Shown here piece by piece: positions 1-11,849 of a DNA stretch of 64,000 nucleotides; position 1 is the first letter of the stretch, and every line of letters begins with the position of its first letter. The notes under the pieces are model-generated. The model was not told where the DNA came from. It did not search any database and worked only from the letters and a program-made list of their open reading frames with translations. Source of the DNA: Apiotrichum sp. Y4204 (Eukaryota; Basidiomycota; Tremellomycetes; Trichosporonales; Trichosporonaceae); the NCBI GenBank assembly GCA_025531455.1, contig JAMYHL010000051.1, forward strand, positions 1-64,000. Reading direction: 5' to 3'. A program made the translations under genes and the position numbers.

Positions 1-2655
1 GGGACCATTGGTGGTGAGCCGACGATGGGGCCGACGGTTGATCCTGGTAGTCGTGGGATGGATCGATGAACAGAACCAACACTCAAACTATAGATAACCT
101 TCTTCTTATATCTTTCCTTTAGCTCCGGTGAGCATCCAAGCTAGTCCCGGTGGACTCTTCTAGTGTCCCGTGGACAACGCCTCAAGTCCCGATTGGACAT
201 GTCTTATCAGCGGGGGAAGTTCCTTAAGTAGCCGAAGGAAGTTCCGAAAGTGTCGGCAGAAGTTCCGTAAGTGTCGGCGGAAGCTCCGTAAGTGTCGGCA
301 GAAGCTCCGTAGGTGCCGAGGGATACTTCTAATGACTGATAAGGATTCCTACAAGTGCCGGAGGAATGTCCTTATGCTAGCCGGGAGACATGTCGGATGA
401 CCGGCAAGACCTGTTGAACAAGGCGGGCTGATCTGGAAGTCGCGGCGGACCCTCGAAGTAGGCTTGGCAACCAGGGTGAGGATGAGGCTTGCCAGGCCGT
501 AGGGATGAACTGATCCCTCTGGGTAAGCCGTGACTCGTTGCTTAGCCAGGAGATGGCGGTTGGGCCCGTGACCGATAGCAGGTGTTAATAGAATAGGTGT
601 CGAGCTCTGTGAACACCACCTCAGCCAGGGGATGGCGGTTGGCAGAGCTGACAGCCATGCTTGCCGCAAGGCCCGGCCAGGACCAGGCGGTCACCAGCCC
701 ACATGTCCCTCTGGATACATGCTGGGCAGCACTCTGTTACCAACTGGCACAGAGCCGGAAGCTATACCTCAACTCAACCATGGTGTCGAGTGAGGTGCCT
801 AAAGCTCAAGACAAATTCCCTTGTATCCNATCACCGAGGGTAGCCTAACGCCCCCTCCTAGGTTATCTTGCCGTTATCCTCGGATATCCGCGGGTTAACC
901 TCGGAACGAGTGCGGTCCACTCTTAAACGGCCTTACACTAGCTCACCGCCACTAGTAACTCTTCTCAGACGGCATGCACTAGTCTATAGAGACTTGTCAA
1001 GCATGATCTCAAGCTTGTGCCTCCCGAAGGAAGCTAGCTAAGAATCTGAAAGTGCCGATACTGGCACCGAAGAGGTCTCGATGAGTGTCATCATGCGCCG
1101 ATGCCTGAAGGTGACTACCGTCGCTCAGGTGACGGTGTTGATATTAGGAGGGTTAGTAATAGTGGTCCTATTACTTGTATGGGGGCCGCTCTTGGGCACC
1201 ACACCGCCGTCTACAAGTACCGCTGTCGTCGTAGTTTACTTTATGCATCGTACTACTCGCGACATCGACAGCAATCACGTGCATCTGGCAGCCGACAGCG
1301 CGACGGCAGCTTTGCACCTCGCGACACCATCCATACCACCGCTTGCCACGTCGGCACTGATGCATCGCACTATCGCTATCAACCAAGCGGGACAGGGCTG
1401 CTGTCGGTCATCCATTGCCGCTGTCGGTCATCACCCGATTCGGCACGGCCGGCGCAAACGGAAGGAAGGGCTCAAGCTGTGCGGGGGCCGCACAACACAT
1501 CCTGCCCCGGACGGAAGCGATGGCCCTTAGTCTCCACCCATTCGATACCAGTCGTAAACTGTCGCGTCAGAATTGCGTTTGATGGAAGGTATACGGGCAG
1601 GCTGTACCCTCCTGTACCCTTTTCAGACGTCGTAAGGGCGCTCCGAGTCTCCGCTCACGTTGAGAACAAAGATTTCCGCTCGCAAGGGTTGTTAGCTCAG
1701 TTGGTGTTCACTGACCGGATGATCCAGCCTCTGACGATAGACACGTTTATGTTGTCCCCGGTGGTCGCGAGTGGGTACCACCAAGCGGCCGCCCGACGCA
1801 CTACTGATCATTGGTGTAGCTTGCAGGTCTGTCAGGACGCGAGCCGGCAGACTTCAGGTAAATGGTTGCCTCGCCTGATCTGCCCGCGGCGCAAGTTCCA
1901 CTGCGGACAAGCTTTATAATCAGAACCGGAATAGAATCTGCCGGCCGAAACTCGGCATGGCAATCGTCTGTCAAGAAACTAGCGTTGTTCTATTCTTAGG
2001 GCAGCGTTTCTGCGGTATGTTAGGGTCCCAGCCTAGCTCCATCGGTCAATTGAACATCAGAACCTCAAGCGACAGTGTTTCCACGTAACCAGATGATCAG
2101 CCATAATCAGATAACCCTCAGTCGCGACCAGCGACACCGACTAATGTGACTAGCCGTCAAGAGCAACCCATCAACTGATCCAAACAATGCTATAGGCGGC
2201 CACGCACGACCAACCGCGCACCAGCAGCCCCCCCGACCTCCGGGCCCGACATTCCCTCTCCGCCAATGGCGTAGACCGGGACACTTGGGCCATCATAATG
2301 CTGAACAGGACCGGACAAGGGGTATGACGCTGCGACGCGCGCTGCTGGTATCACGGACGTCCTACCACTGCCGAAGGTACAGTAGTGAAGCCGGGAGCGT
2401 GTCTGCGGCCAACTTTTAGTGTGGGAGCGCTTAGATGGCAATAAACCTCGGCCGTAAGAACGACGTCCAGATCTGCAAGACTCTTCATAACTGCGCCACG
2501 ACTTGGTGGTCTTCACCGCAGTGCATATGAAGACGCATTCCCACAGCCACAAACTGCATCTTAGCAGGGAAACAAGCGCGTGAGTATAAAGAGAACGCGC
2601 TCTCTCGTCCCCCTCTCGGGAATGTGTAGATTCTACTTGAAAGCTCACAGACGCG
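1..2655. other. Gene-poor left end, no supportable gene
   Basis: I find no convincing coding region here. The open frames at 170-400, 1081-1530 and 1101-1919 have irregular composition, overlap one another in different frames and show no domain I recognise. The stretch holds a 21-bp repeat array (238-321), one unread base (n at 829) and a diverged duplication of about 18 bp (544-561 and 624-641, core gatggcggttgg). Stop codons are frequent in all frames, unlike the genic part of the window. It could be decayed mobile-element DNA, but no terminal repeat, reverse transcriptase or integrase motif is visible. Confidence 0.5.
238..321. repeat. Tandem array of four 21-bp units
   Basis: Four consecutive 21-nt units begin gaagttccg or gaagctccg and run 238-258, 259-279, 280-300 and 301-321, with a few substitutions each. 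A more degenerate unit precedes them at about 216-237. The period is a multiple of three, so the array stays open in one frame as a Lys/Arg/Cys heptad, but there is no other sign of coding. Confidence 0.75.
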
Positions 2656-4881
2656 ATGAGCACGGCAACAGGGAAGCCTTACAAAGAGCAGGACAGGACG
2701 CTCCTCTCTTCCCCACCGGCTGGCAACGCCGTGGACGAGCAGGACAGACACGCAGAGACAGATTCCTTGACCAATACGCCCGACACACCTTCCACTGGCG
2801 ACAGAAGGGACTTTGAAAAGGACACCGAGGCCGAGGAGAGCGAGAAGACTGTGGGGGAGCAAACCGTGAAGGTCCTCGTGCCATGGAAGTTTCGCCTGAC
2901 GGCAATTATCCTCATCATCCTCTTCGGCACGGGCAACACCTACGCCGGGTTTGTTTTGCCGCCTCTCAAGACTCGCCTTGTACACCAGCTTCACATCACG
3001 AGTAGGTACATGGCGCGCGGTTGGATGGATGGAGGCAGGCGTCAACACGGGTCATCGGGCACTTAAGACAATTGACCGGCATATAACACGACGGGCGCTG
3101 ACAATGTTTAGATGCTCAATATAGTGTCATTGCCTCTGCGCAGTCCCTCATCAACACGCTGCTACCTATCATCGGTGGTTCCGCGATTGACCGTTACGGC
3201 GGAAGTCGGTATGTGCCCCAGTAGGGATGAGACAACATTCTATCTCCTCCGTCCTAACTTCAACGGCTTGCTTGCTTGCCTGGTGTAGCCGTGCATCTGC
3301 TGACAAGCACAGTATCGCCCTGGGGTCGGCATTTCTGTGCGTTGTCGGCATGGTGCTAAGCTCTTGCGTGAGTCGCTCTCTCAGAGTGCAACTGACCACC
3401 AGTCATCAATCCACAACGAGTACAAACTCATCGTCGCCGGAGAAATTGTCCTCGGTTTTGGCTCTGCTGGTACGTTTTATATATGGATGTGGGACCATGA
3501 CACTGACTCTCAGTTCAGGAGATCTGTCGATACAAACTGTATCCACACTGGTTTACGGGCTCCTATATGGGTCTGATCTTTGGCATTGACATTGCCTGGA
3601 ACCGTCTCATACAACTTATTGCACGCGTGAGCGCGGTCCCTATGGCAGACATTGGGCCGGGGGCGTACTGGGGTTGGGCGCTGTGGATTCCCACCATGAC
3701 AACTGCAGCTTCCTCGGCATGTGTGTACACGTACTATATCTTTGAGAACCGGATCCTGCCAGAGGAGTTCCGCCCCAAACGGCGCCCGGTGCGCGAGGAT
3801 AAGAGTCTATTGGACGACTGGCTTGATACGGTCAAAGGGATCTGGAGACTGTGAGTGGCATGACACGGACAAGGCGGTGTGAACTCAAGCACTGTTGCAC
3901 GGCAGCTGGATTTCCCCCTATCCGATTTAACTGACTCCAGACCCAAGTTCTTTTGGCTTATGAATGTTACCCAGATGATGCAGGTCGGCGCTACGCGTGT
4001 GTGGCTGCAAAATATCACCGACATTCAGGTCAAGTCGCGCAAAACTAGTCAGCAGGCCGCAGGTTACAATGCGTCTATTCAGTCTGTCATTCCCATTTTG
4101 CTCACGCCCGCCACTGGGCTGTTCTTTGACCGCATTGGCTATCGTATGGTGTTTGGTGAGTTATTGTACACTGGTCTTGTCTTTGGGGTTGCCGCCCTCT
4201 GCCGTCCAGTCGCCTTGATAGTTCCAATCTTGACTTACACCCAGTGTCGGCCGCCTCGATATTCTGGATTCTGGTCTGGGGCCTCGCCGGGTTTACCAAG
4301 GTCAACTTTCTCGCCCCGGTACTCATCGCTTCGTTTCCTTTTGTTGTCAACCTCATGCCCTTTATGGCCACGGTTTCCATCCTGGTGCCGACGCCTGAGC
4401 TGGTCGGAACCGCTTTCGGCATTTACCAGTCCTTCGTGAGTAACGTCAGTCCGCTTTCCGCACCAATTCTTAGCCCTTTCTTCAGTATCTAATGCTAGCA
4501 AAACGCGGGCACTCTCATCATGGCCGTCTCGTCTGGTATCCTACAGGACAATACCCCCGGGCAGCAGTATGACCGGGTCATGCTGATGATCATGGTCTTC
4601 AAGGCGTTTGATACGTTCATGGGCCCGCTGTACGACTACCTCGACGGCCGCTGGCTTGGTCACCAGCTGCGCCTGCCGGAGCGCAAGCGTCGCAACGCGC
4701 TCCTTCAAAAAGAGCTTGCGGGCCGCACGTTTGAGGGTCACGAGCGCTCGTCTATGTGGACCTACATCGGTATTGGGGCCCTGAGCGGCATGGTTATCGC
4801 TGGCTGGGTTGTGAGTACCCAGAGTGACGAGCATGTGTGTGCTGATAACAGCTCTTCATCCGTTATGCTCTGCCTCATTGA
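2656..4881 (+). CDS. MFSD1-like major facilitator transporter
   Basis: Nine exons give a 557-residue protein: 2656-3001, 3112-3208, 3289-3367, 3403-3469, 3514-3850, 3941-4155, 4245-4435, 4499-4810, 4852-4881. An N-terminal acidic cytoplasmic tail of about 75 residues precedes the first membrane span. Family-like motifs follow in order: ITNAQYSVI, IGGSAIDRYGG (the loop 2-3 signature region), a second half opening PKFFWLMNVTQM, and FDRIGYRMVF. These resemble fungal MFSD1-type solute carriers, a lysosomal/vacuolar MFS branch. The substrate cannot be read from sequence. The 35-nt third intron is the least certain junction, but it is required to keep frame. The GST-like gene follows 508 bp downstream on the same strand. 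Confidence 0.85.
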
Positions 4882-5388
4882 TAGTCCCGCCCCAGCGTGC
4901 CCGGATCGTAACGCGTCCCGGATGGATCCCACCCACAGTATCAAAGTGCATGCAAGTCAACGCTATGTCTTCTTTCTCGTGTTGCCCATCTACGGCTTTA
5001 CATAGGCTCATGTATGGCGCCGTGTGTGTCCCATTCCCCTCCCTCGTGGTTGCTTGCATGGTGTGGTAATATGGTGTTTTGCCGCAAGCCGTTAATCCCG
5101 ATCGGTCCCACATTATCTTCCGACCGTTGTCTTATCGGAGTTATCAGCCTCGGCAAATAACCTCCGAGCTTTGAGACACCTCCATCCCCGGCTGGCCGAC
5201 TAGATGGAGTCGTGTGGACGCTCGAACGTGTCGACGAGTTGCCCACCGTCGCATTCGATAGTCGATAGCCATGGCCCACCCCATCATATGGCCATGGTAC
5301 AATCAGCATTTAAGATGTCTCACGACCTTGCGCGCCCGGCGACCACCCTAACACCAACCTCTTGACATCCTATCACCACCAAGACTTC
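4882..5388. other. Intergenic region, 507 bp
   Basis: This holds the 3' flank of the transporter and the promoter of the GST-like gene. An upstream ATG at 5313 opens a frame of only 16 codons. I see no other feature. Confidence 0.5.
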
Positions 5389-6480
5389 ATGACGCAGCAA
5401 TACACTGTCTTCGGCCTGGCCGCGCGGTCAAACGGGCCCAACGTCTCCTCTTTTGTTCACATCACGATGTGCGACATGGCGTGAGTGTCGGGGATGTTGC
5501 AGGAGGAAGCAAGTTGTCGCGAAGGGGGTGTACCAGCACCGCCCACACAAGTGACTGCTAGGCGCATCCCGCGATCTGGAGAGCCTGCCCATAACACTGG
5601 CGAGCTGGACAAGAATCCGGGGGCGTTGTAGTGCAATAGCTTCTCTAGATGACTGTCTAAGCGTGCACGCTAACATAAGTATTCTTGGAATTCAGTGCAA
5701 CGTCGTACCCCTCACCTTCCCCGTTATCCGTGGGCGTCTGGCAGAAGAGACTGGCAACCAGCAGGTGACCGTCCCGACCATGGTCACGTCCGCCGGCTTT
5801 GTCACGGACTCTTGGGACATTGCGCAATGGGTGAGTCACTGAATGAAGCCTTGGCCGGGGCCGATGTGGTCGCGTGTCCCGTTTGGTGGCCGGCAGCGTT
5901 GGGTCCGACTGGCGAGCAGCCTTGGGTCCTCGCGCATCGCAACACCGCTTACAAGCGGATCATGCTTCGCATTGTTCGCTTTGTGTAACACTGACCGCAG
6001 CTTGAGAGGAACCACGGCTCGGGCGACCGAACCCTCTTTCCGAACGGCATTGACCGCTCCACCGACCAATGGATGCAGACACGGCTCGCACCCGCAATGC
6101 GCCCACTCTTCCGCCCTGGCTTCTGGGCGATGCAGGATGACGCTTCCCGCGAGTACTTCCTGAGAACTAAATACATGGGCGACGAGGCGGCACTCAACCG
6201 TGACGTTGCCAATATCCGGAACCCCGCCATGGCAGCTAAGGTGTCTGCTGCCGTGCGCAAGGTGCTGTCCGAGTTCGAGGCCAAGCTTGGCGAGAGATCG
6301 GGAGTCTTTGTTAACGGCGACAAGCCCAGCCACGCCGACTCAGCCGTGTTCGGGTGGTACCTCTCCGGACAGGTGAGCAAGAACGCCAACCGCGATGCGT
6401 GGTGCAGCGATGAAAACCCGCGCGTGAAGGAATGGGTTGCTGCCATGGAGCAGACGACGCGCATCTTCCCGGGGTACTAA
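5389..6480 (+). CDS. Glutathione S-transferase-like protein
   Basis: Three exons (5389-5480, 5680-5830, 6001-6480) give 240 residues, a normal length for a cytosolic GST. The N-terminal half is thioredoxin-like, with VTVPTMVT (the cis-proline VP element) and then TDSWDIAQWLE, the substrate/glutathione-binding helix region of fungal GST-like proteins. The C-terminal half is all-helical and includes VNGDKPSHADSAVFGWYL, the conserved N-capping/hydrophobic-staple Asp region of GSTs. The first junction is the weak point: an ataag acceptor after a ctaac branch-like motif gives MA-ILGIQC, and a small exon could be missing from the 199-nt intron. Both introns (199 and 170 nt) are longer than is usual in this window. 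The role is inferred to be glutathione conjugation or a related reductase activity. Confidence 0.82.
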
Positions 6481-9400
6481 TTGTAGAGACTTGAGATGCA
6501 TGGTTGAATGAATCTCGCAGACAAGAAGCAACGCGAGCGTGCCCCTCAGGCCGCCCCCCTGGAAACCTGTGCCCCAGCTCCGCAACTTCACGCTGAACAC
6601 ACGACGAGCTGACCTGGACCGAACTGCAGCTTAACAAACATTTCCAACACTTGCTTTGTCCCTGTGTTTTGTTTTGTGCTCTTGGTCCATCGACATCTGC
6701 CATCGATTACATCATGCTTCCCGCTTTCACAGGCCACACCCTTGTTTTCTTCACCTCACACCGGCTCCGCAATCCCTCCGACTTGAACGCTATGCCCGCC
6801 GCTGGGCGCGCCTTTCCCGCCGACCCCACCGCCCCTACACAGAGCCGACGGTCTTGCCGCGCACTGACTTGTCAAGCGCCGCTCCATGCCCATCTCCCAA
6901 ACTCATCCTCATCGTCAGTCCGCGGTCCCTGACACTCTCGATTGTGTACTGCTTTAATGAGCCGGAGTCCTGAAGGCGTGTGTAAGTTTGACGGGTTATA
7001 AAAACAATGACATCGCACTTATAAAAGGCAAGGGCCGATGACTGCTGTGCCGCATGTTGCGTTTGCTCAGGCCAGACGCTTCCCCAAATTCTAGTTAAGA
7101 TGGTCGAATGGGAACAACCCGCCTAGAGCACTCGCAGGCATGACGCATATGAGAAGGAATCAGTCAAATGCCTATGGTTCTGCATCCTTGGAAGGGTTTG
7201 CCGAGCTGCACAACAGCTGATGGCTGTCGCTATCTGTGAGTAGTACGTCGGGCCATTCTGTGGGGACGTCAACAGCTTCAATGCCATGACGTGTCACGGT
7301 CGTCAAGCGGGAGCGACCGTGGTGCTGGAGCGGGTGATGACATGGACAGTAGCTACCTGTAAAGTGACAGTCGAGCGATCGAGGAAATAGCAAAGCTTGA
7401 GCGGACAAATTTGCGATGCGAGTCCCCATGCAATGTTGAGCTTTCAGCACACAGAAACACATGCCACATGCCGGCCATGTTTCCATGCCTGTAACCCGAG
7501 CTTGCTACGATTGTGTTGCGACTCTGGCTCAGTTGTTTCGTACATACAGTACAGTTAATGGCTGAGAGAGCCAAAAAAAATATCGATAACTCGCTGCGCA
7601 CACATTCTGCGCATGCTGCGCACAGACACTGCATGCCGATCACGGCGATCATAATGGACACCATGTTAGCCACGACGATCAATGCGGATCGACATTCCCC
7701 CCTCGCAAAGGGGTTCTGCCGATCTGCCAATCTGGACGATCTTTGTTTTGGATACGACGCACTAGTGGCCTAGAGTAGGGGCAATGAGTTTTCATTCCAG
7801 AATCTCTGAAACGAGCGCCCAAGGCCAGAAGGGAAATAGAAGGAAGGAAGGGGCCACGCACCCCCTTTTTGTGTCAGGCTTGTCAGGGGCACGGATGTGC
7901 ATACGCGCACGCGTCCCTGGCCAAAGGGCACGCAGATCGCAGAGCATCACACCACATTCCTCACCCGCACTCGCCGTTCAACACCATTTCCGTTCCCTCC
8001 ACTCCTCTAGTCCACATTTGAGCCCGTTTAGTCAAGCCGCACTTGCTGTAATGCTCACGCTCTACCGGATATAAGAATGCACCTTCACAAGAAGAAACAC
8101 TCGACGAATGGCGGACCCCCATGTCGAGCCCCTTCGCAGTTCGGATTGGCGTGCCGTGAGAAAGCGCACGGACCGTTGTCTCCCACGCTCATGGTGGTAT
8201 GATGAAGGCTTCAAGTCACGGGGCTGCCGCGACCCAAGCTACAGCATATGGAGGCTCGAGATCTTGACCCTACTCGACAACGAAGTGCCAGCTGCCCGTC
8301 AAGTGAAATTCCTGCGAAGAGACGTACATATGGGGTGAGATGGTTGCGGTGAGCTAACAGGTCGCACAAGGAAGTCCTACATATCTCCGGATACCCAGGG
8401 GGACATAGAGCGTGTGGGACTCCAAGTGAGACAGTACACGCCCGAGGCTTCACAATCGTCCACAGACAGGTAGCAGGAAGACAGATGTGCTATCGGGCCC
8501 GCGACTAGAACCAAGCTTTCCTGCAATGCGTCAAGCGAGGAAACCATGATGCTGCGGCCCTCAACCAGCTTGTGTTGCCCGCCGAGACGCCATCTCGGCA
8601 CTTGTTTGACGCGGCGCCCGCTTGGCGTTTTGAACACTTGGCATGTGAGCCACCGACTGGAGAGTAGTCTTCAGGCAAGGGCTTACCAGGAGCAGCATGG
8701 CTCCTAAGTGAAAGCAAGCAACAGTCAGTGTGCCAAACGGAATAGGTTAGCACTGGAAGGGGGAAGGACTGAAGAAACTATGCAGACAAGTCAATGTGGC
8801 CTTGGATGGCGGCTACATAACAAGTTTGAGCGCGTGAAAGTGCCAATGCTCAGTGAGCTTGCGAGAGTCACCCGCCAGGCGGAAAAACAAACTCACTCTT
8901 GGTACAGTCGTCCCAGTCATCACGATTCTCACGTACATAGAGGCCGGACCGATCGCGGGCCGTGCATGCAGGTCTGCGGGTCAAACCCTGATGGTGAGTC
9001 TTTAATAGTTTGGTTGCGACGTTGATGTCTTGATCGCGTAACCGAGTTGCTTCCCAGGAATGTCGACACTTGAGAGTTGGGCCCGGAATCTTGCCCAGGC
9101 CACCGTGAGCCAAGTCATGGCTGCTTGGTCTGTGGAGCGTGGGCTTAGTGCGACGTACCCAAGCCATCGCCGTCTTGGCTAGGGGAGCTCGTAAACGAGG
9201 GGATGGAAGGGTACTGGAACCGCGCATCACTATTCCGCTCGTGCTTGCCAAGTACACGGTTGAACGCAAGTCAACATCGATCATTGGGCTTACATGTTAC
9301 CAGGGGGGGATTAAATCCAAGTCCTGCCTCCAAGTTGATGGATGACGTGTGCATCCCCTCCCCACATATTGAGTGTTTCTCCCTCCGCAGCCTCGATACC

Positions 9401-11849
9401 GAGAACAAAGAAGACACTCTCCATGCTGAAGAATCATTTGATACCAAGTGGTCTTGTGGATAAACCATTGTCGGGCCCCGCGATGCCATGGTTACACAAG
9501 CTCATTTCAGGCCCATTGTGTTTGTGACGTTCTGACGCTTACGCCGTCATCCTCGGCCTGTCACCTTAATGGCGTGCATGTACAGAGTGCTCGGTCACTG
9601 AGACAACGAGCTAGGGCTAGCAAGGTCGTTGGCAATGTCTCGAGACACTGTGCTCGGATTTTAGAGCGGACGAGGAGATACTAGGTACCACCTCAGCACA
9701 CATATGGCGGGCAGACGACGACTACCACTTCAAGCCACACAAAGGTACTTCATAGCCTGTAGAGCTGCCTTCCGCTCTGTCTCGGCGCCATTGGATCAGT
9801 GCTCGGCAACGGCTTCAATGGCGTATCAAGATGAATTCACGCCGTTTGTAACCTCAGCAATTGTGCTCAGCAATTGTATGTTTTACCACGATAGCTCTTG
9901 TGCCAATCGGCTCATGCCAACTGGCAAACCCACCCGCCTTTGTGTGATATCTGTCCCCGGGTACATAGCGCGTTCCTATCGCCAAACTATTTCATTTGAC
10001 TGATTGTCTAAGGAACGACCCATGACGATGCCCGTACTGAACACGCACGCTGGATATCTGTTCGCCGGGCCATGCCAAGGGCTTGTGGGGCTGCGGAATC
10101 AGGTGTTTGGGGGCCGCATGTTCCATTGTACAGATGGTGTGTACAATGTCGAACCGCACAGACGATAGTGAATGTGCACTCTGATGGCAGAGAGCAGGTA
10201 CCGGAACGCAGCACGGACACGCCGCGGAGCCCACAAACGGTACAGAACCTGTACCTGTACTGAAACCAAGCCAAACCTCATCAAGTGCCAAGACCACATG
10301 TGCAAGAACCTGCCCTGCCTCCTGAGCAGATTTTCTGTCCTCCAACGCTCAATGGCTCGCTGTGTTCGCCTAAACGCGGCAATTTAACGACGATTGTGAT
10401 GATGCGGGGGTAATGGGGCCATGTGGTGCACCACGGGGGTCCCGCAGGATGGGGCGCACGGCAACGCCTCAAACACGATCCTGAAGAACAAACAAAACTG
10501 AGTGGACGCGACAAGCGGATGGAGGGGCCGGCGTTTGGTCCTACTGTCAAACCGGGCCACAGTGCCGAATTCCTGGGTGACTGACTAGTCATCTATGAGC
10601 TGTAGCAGGAGCGGCAAGCACGACCCGCACTACCAGTACCACAGCTCGGTTCCTCACCAGGAGGCAGGAGGGGAAAGTACGACGCGGGTGTGCCAGTATC
10701 GACCCGCAGACGAGCGATTGGCGGGCGCCAAGTGGCCCGCCAAGGACTGGCCCGCAAGGCACGATCCCATGCTAATGCCCGCCCATGGCCAAACAGGGAA
10801 AGCATCCGGAAAATGAATACCGACAGGGTGCACAAAACTATGCTGTTCTGGCAAAAATGTCGGGCCGAGCTTATTGCGAGCGGGTGTGCCAAGAGCTCTG
10901 CGGTCAGCCAATCACTAGGGCATGTAGGGAATCGCGCAGACGTTTGCGGTCTGGAACAGCTCGGGTATTAAGCTCTGCCCCTCTCCAACCGACACTTAGC
11001 CCTGGAGCATTGTCTTGGCATTCAGCCAACGACCCATACGCGGTGATAGTTGGCGAATAAGCATGCAGCGTGGCGCGGCTGGAGAGCTTAGATGTGTTGT
11101 GGCGCGTGGGGCGCCGCGAGATGTCAAGCTGGGTCCAAGGGCTGGGTGCCTGCCAACATGTCTTGGCGCTCGGTCTCCACGTAAAATCTGTACCCACGTA
11201 GGAGCGATGCCATCGAGCAAGGTCGATACCCTTGCACCTAGCACAATTGTCGTGGGAGATAGGACGGGCGACAAGAACTCGGCCTGTAAGACAAGACTAC
11301 CCAGATTCTGGCGGGTACAGGGCGGAACGCCTAGGCGCACTGCTGCCGCCGGTCCCAAGGCGTGATGCTGACGGGTCCCCCGATGACTGGTCGCCAACAA
11401 GGTCGATTTCGCTGTGGCGTGCGAGCGACAAGCTAGGTAGGTCTATTATGGGCGCGCCACAGGACTCAGGCGTCGTCGCGATCATAATCACCAGCAGTCT
11501 CCGCGTTCTCCCCGCTCCGAGCAGAGCGGCCCCAGAGAATTTCCCTTGTTGTCCCCGCGGGGCCAGCGCGGGGTTCAGCAAATGGCGTTGACATGTCTGT
11601 GGGGATAAGGTGAGTTGCTGACTGGGTTACAGACTTGCTGCGTTCCGGATAGGCCAGTTCGGGTGCCAAGCGATCCGATTACTACCTTCTCCCCTCTCCA
11701 ACGCGATCGCATACGCACGTGAACAGGGGGAGTGTGGGGTAGAGTTGTCTAAGAAAGGTTATCTTGGGATCGCAGGATGGTGTATAAAAGCTAGCCTGCT
11801 AACGTCCCACTGATCTCTTCCCCAAGCACTCAGCTCCAGCTCCATCACC
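6481..11849. other. 5.4-kb region without a supportable gene
   Basis: All frames are broken by stops. The longest open frames (for example 6651-6973, 8868-9284, 10996-11400) overlap each other on both strands and have no recognisable domain, intron pattern or composition like the neighbouring genes. No tRNA cloverleaf, terminal repeats or transposase motifs were seen. The last 70 bp contain the TATA box of the downstream transporter. Long non-coding RNA or a decayed element cannot be excluded by eye. Confidence 0.55.
11783..11789 (+). promoter_or_regulatory. TATA box of the symporter gene
   Basis: A perfect TATAAAA lies 67 bp upstream of the ATG at 11850, followed by a pyrimidine-rich leader (ctcttccccaagc...). 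The spacing is compatible with a short 5' UTR. Confidence 0.6.

Noticed and set aside
1681..1760. tRNA-like A-box sequence (tagctcagttggt)
   Set aside because: The D stem cannot close and no B box or acceptor partner lies within 100 bp, so no cloverleaf forms.
1081..1919. Overlapping open frames of 149 and 272 codons
   Set aside because: Two frames compete, neither has a domain or codon pattern like the real genes, and the hydrophobic start of the first is short and isolated.
6651..6973. Open frame ending in a fairly ordered stretch (LILIVSPRSLTLSIVY)
   Set aside because: It overlaps another frame of equal length, has no acceptable upstream exon and no family resemblance.
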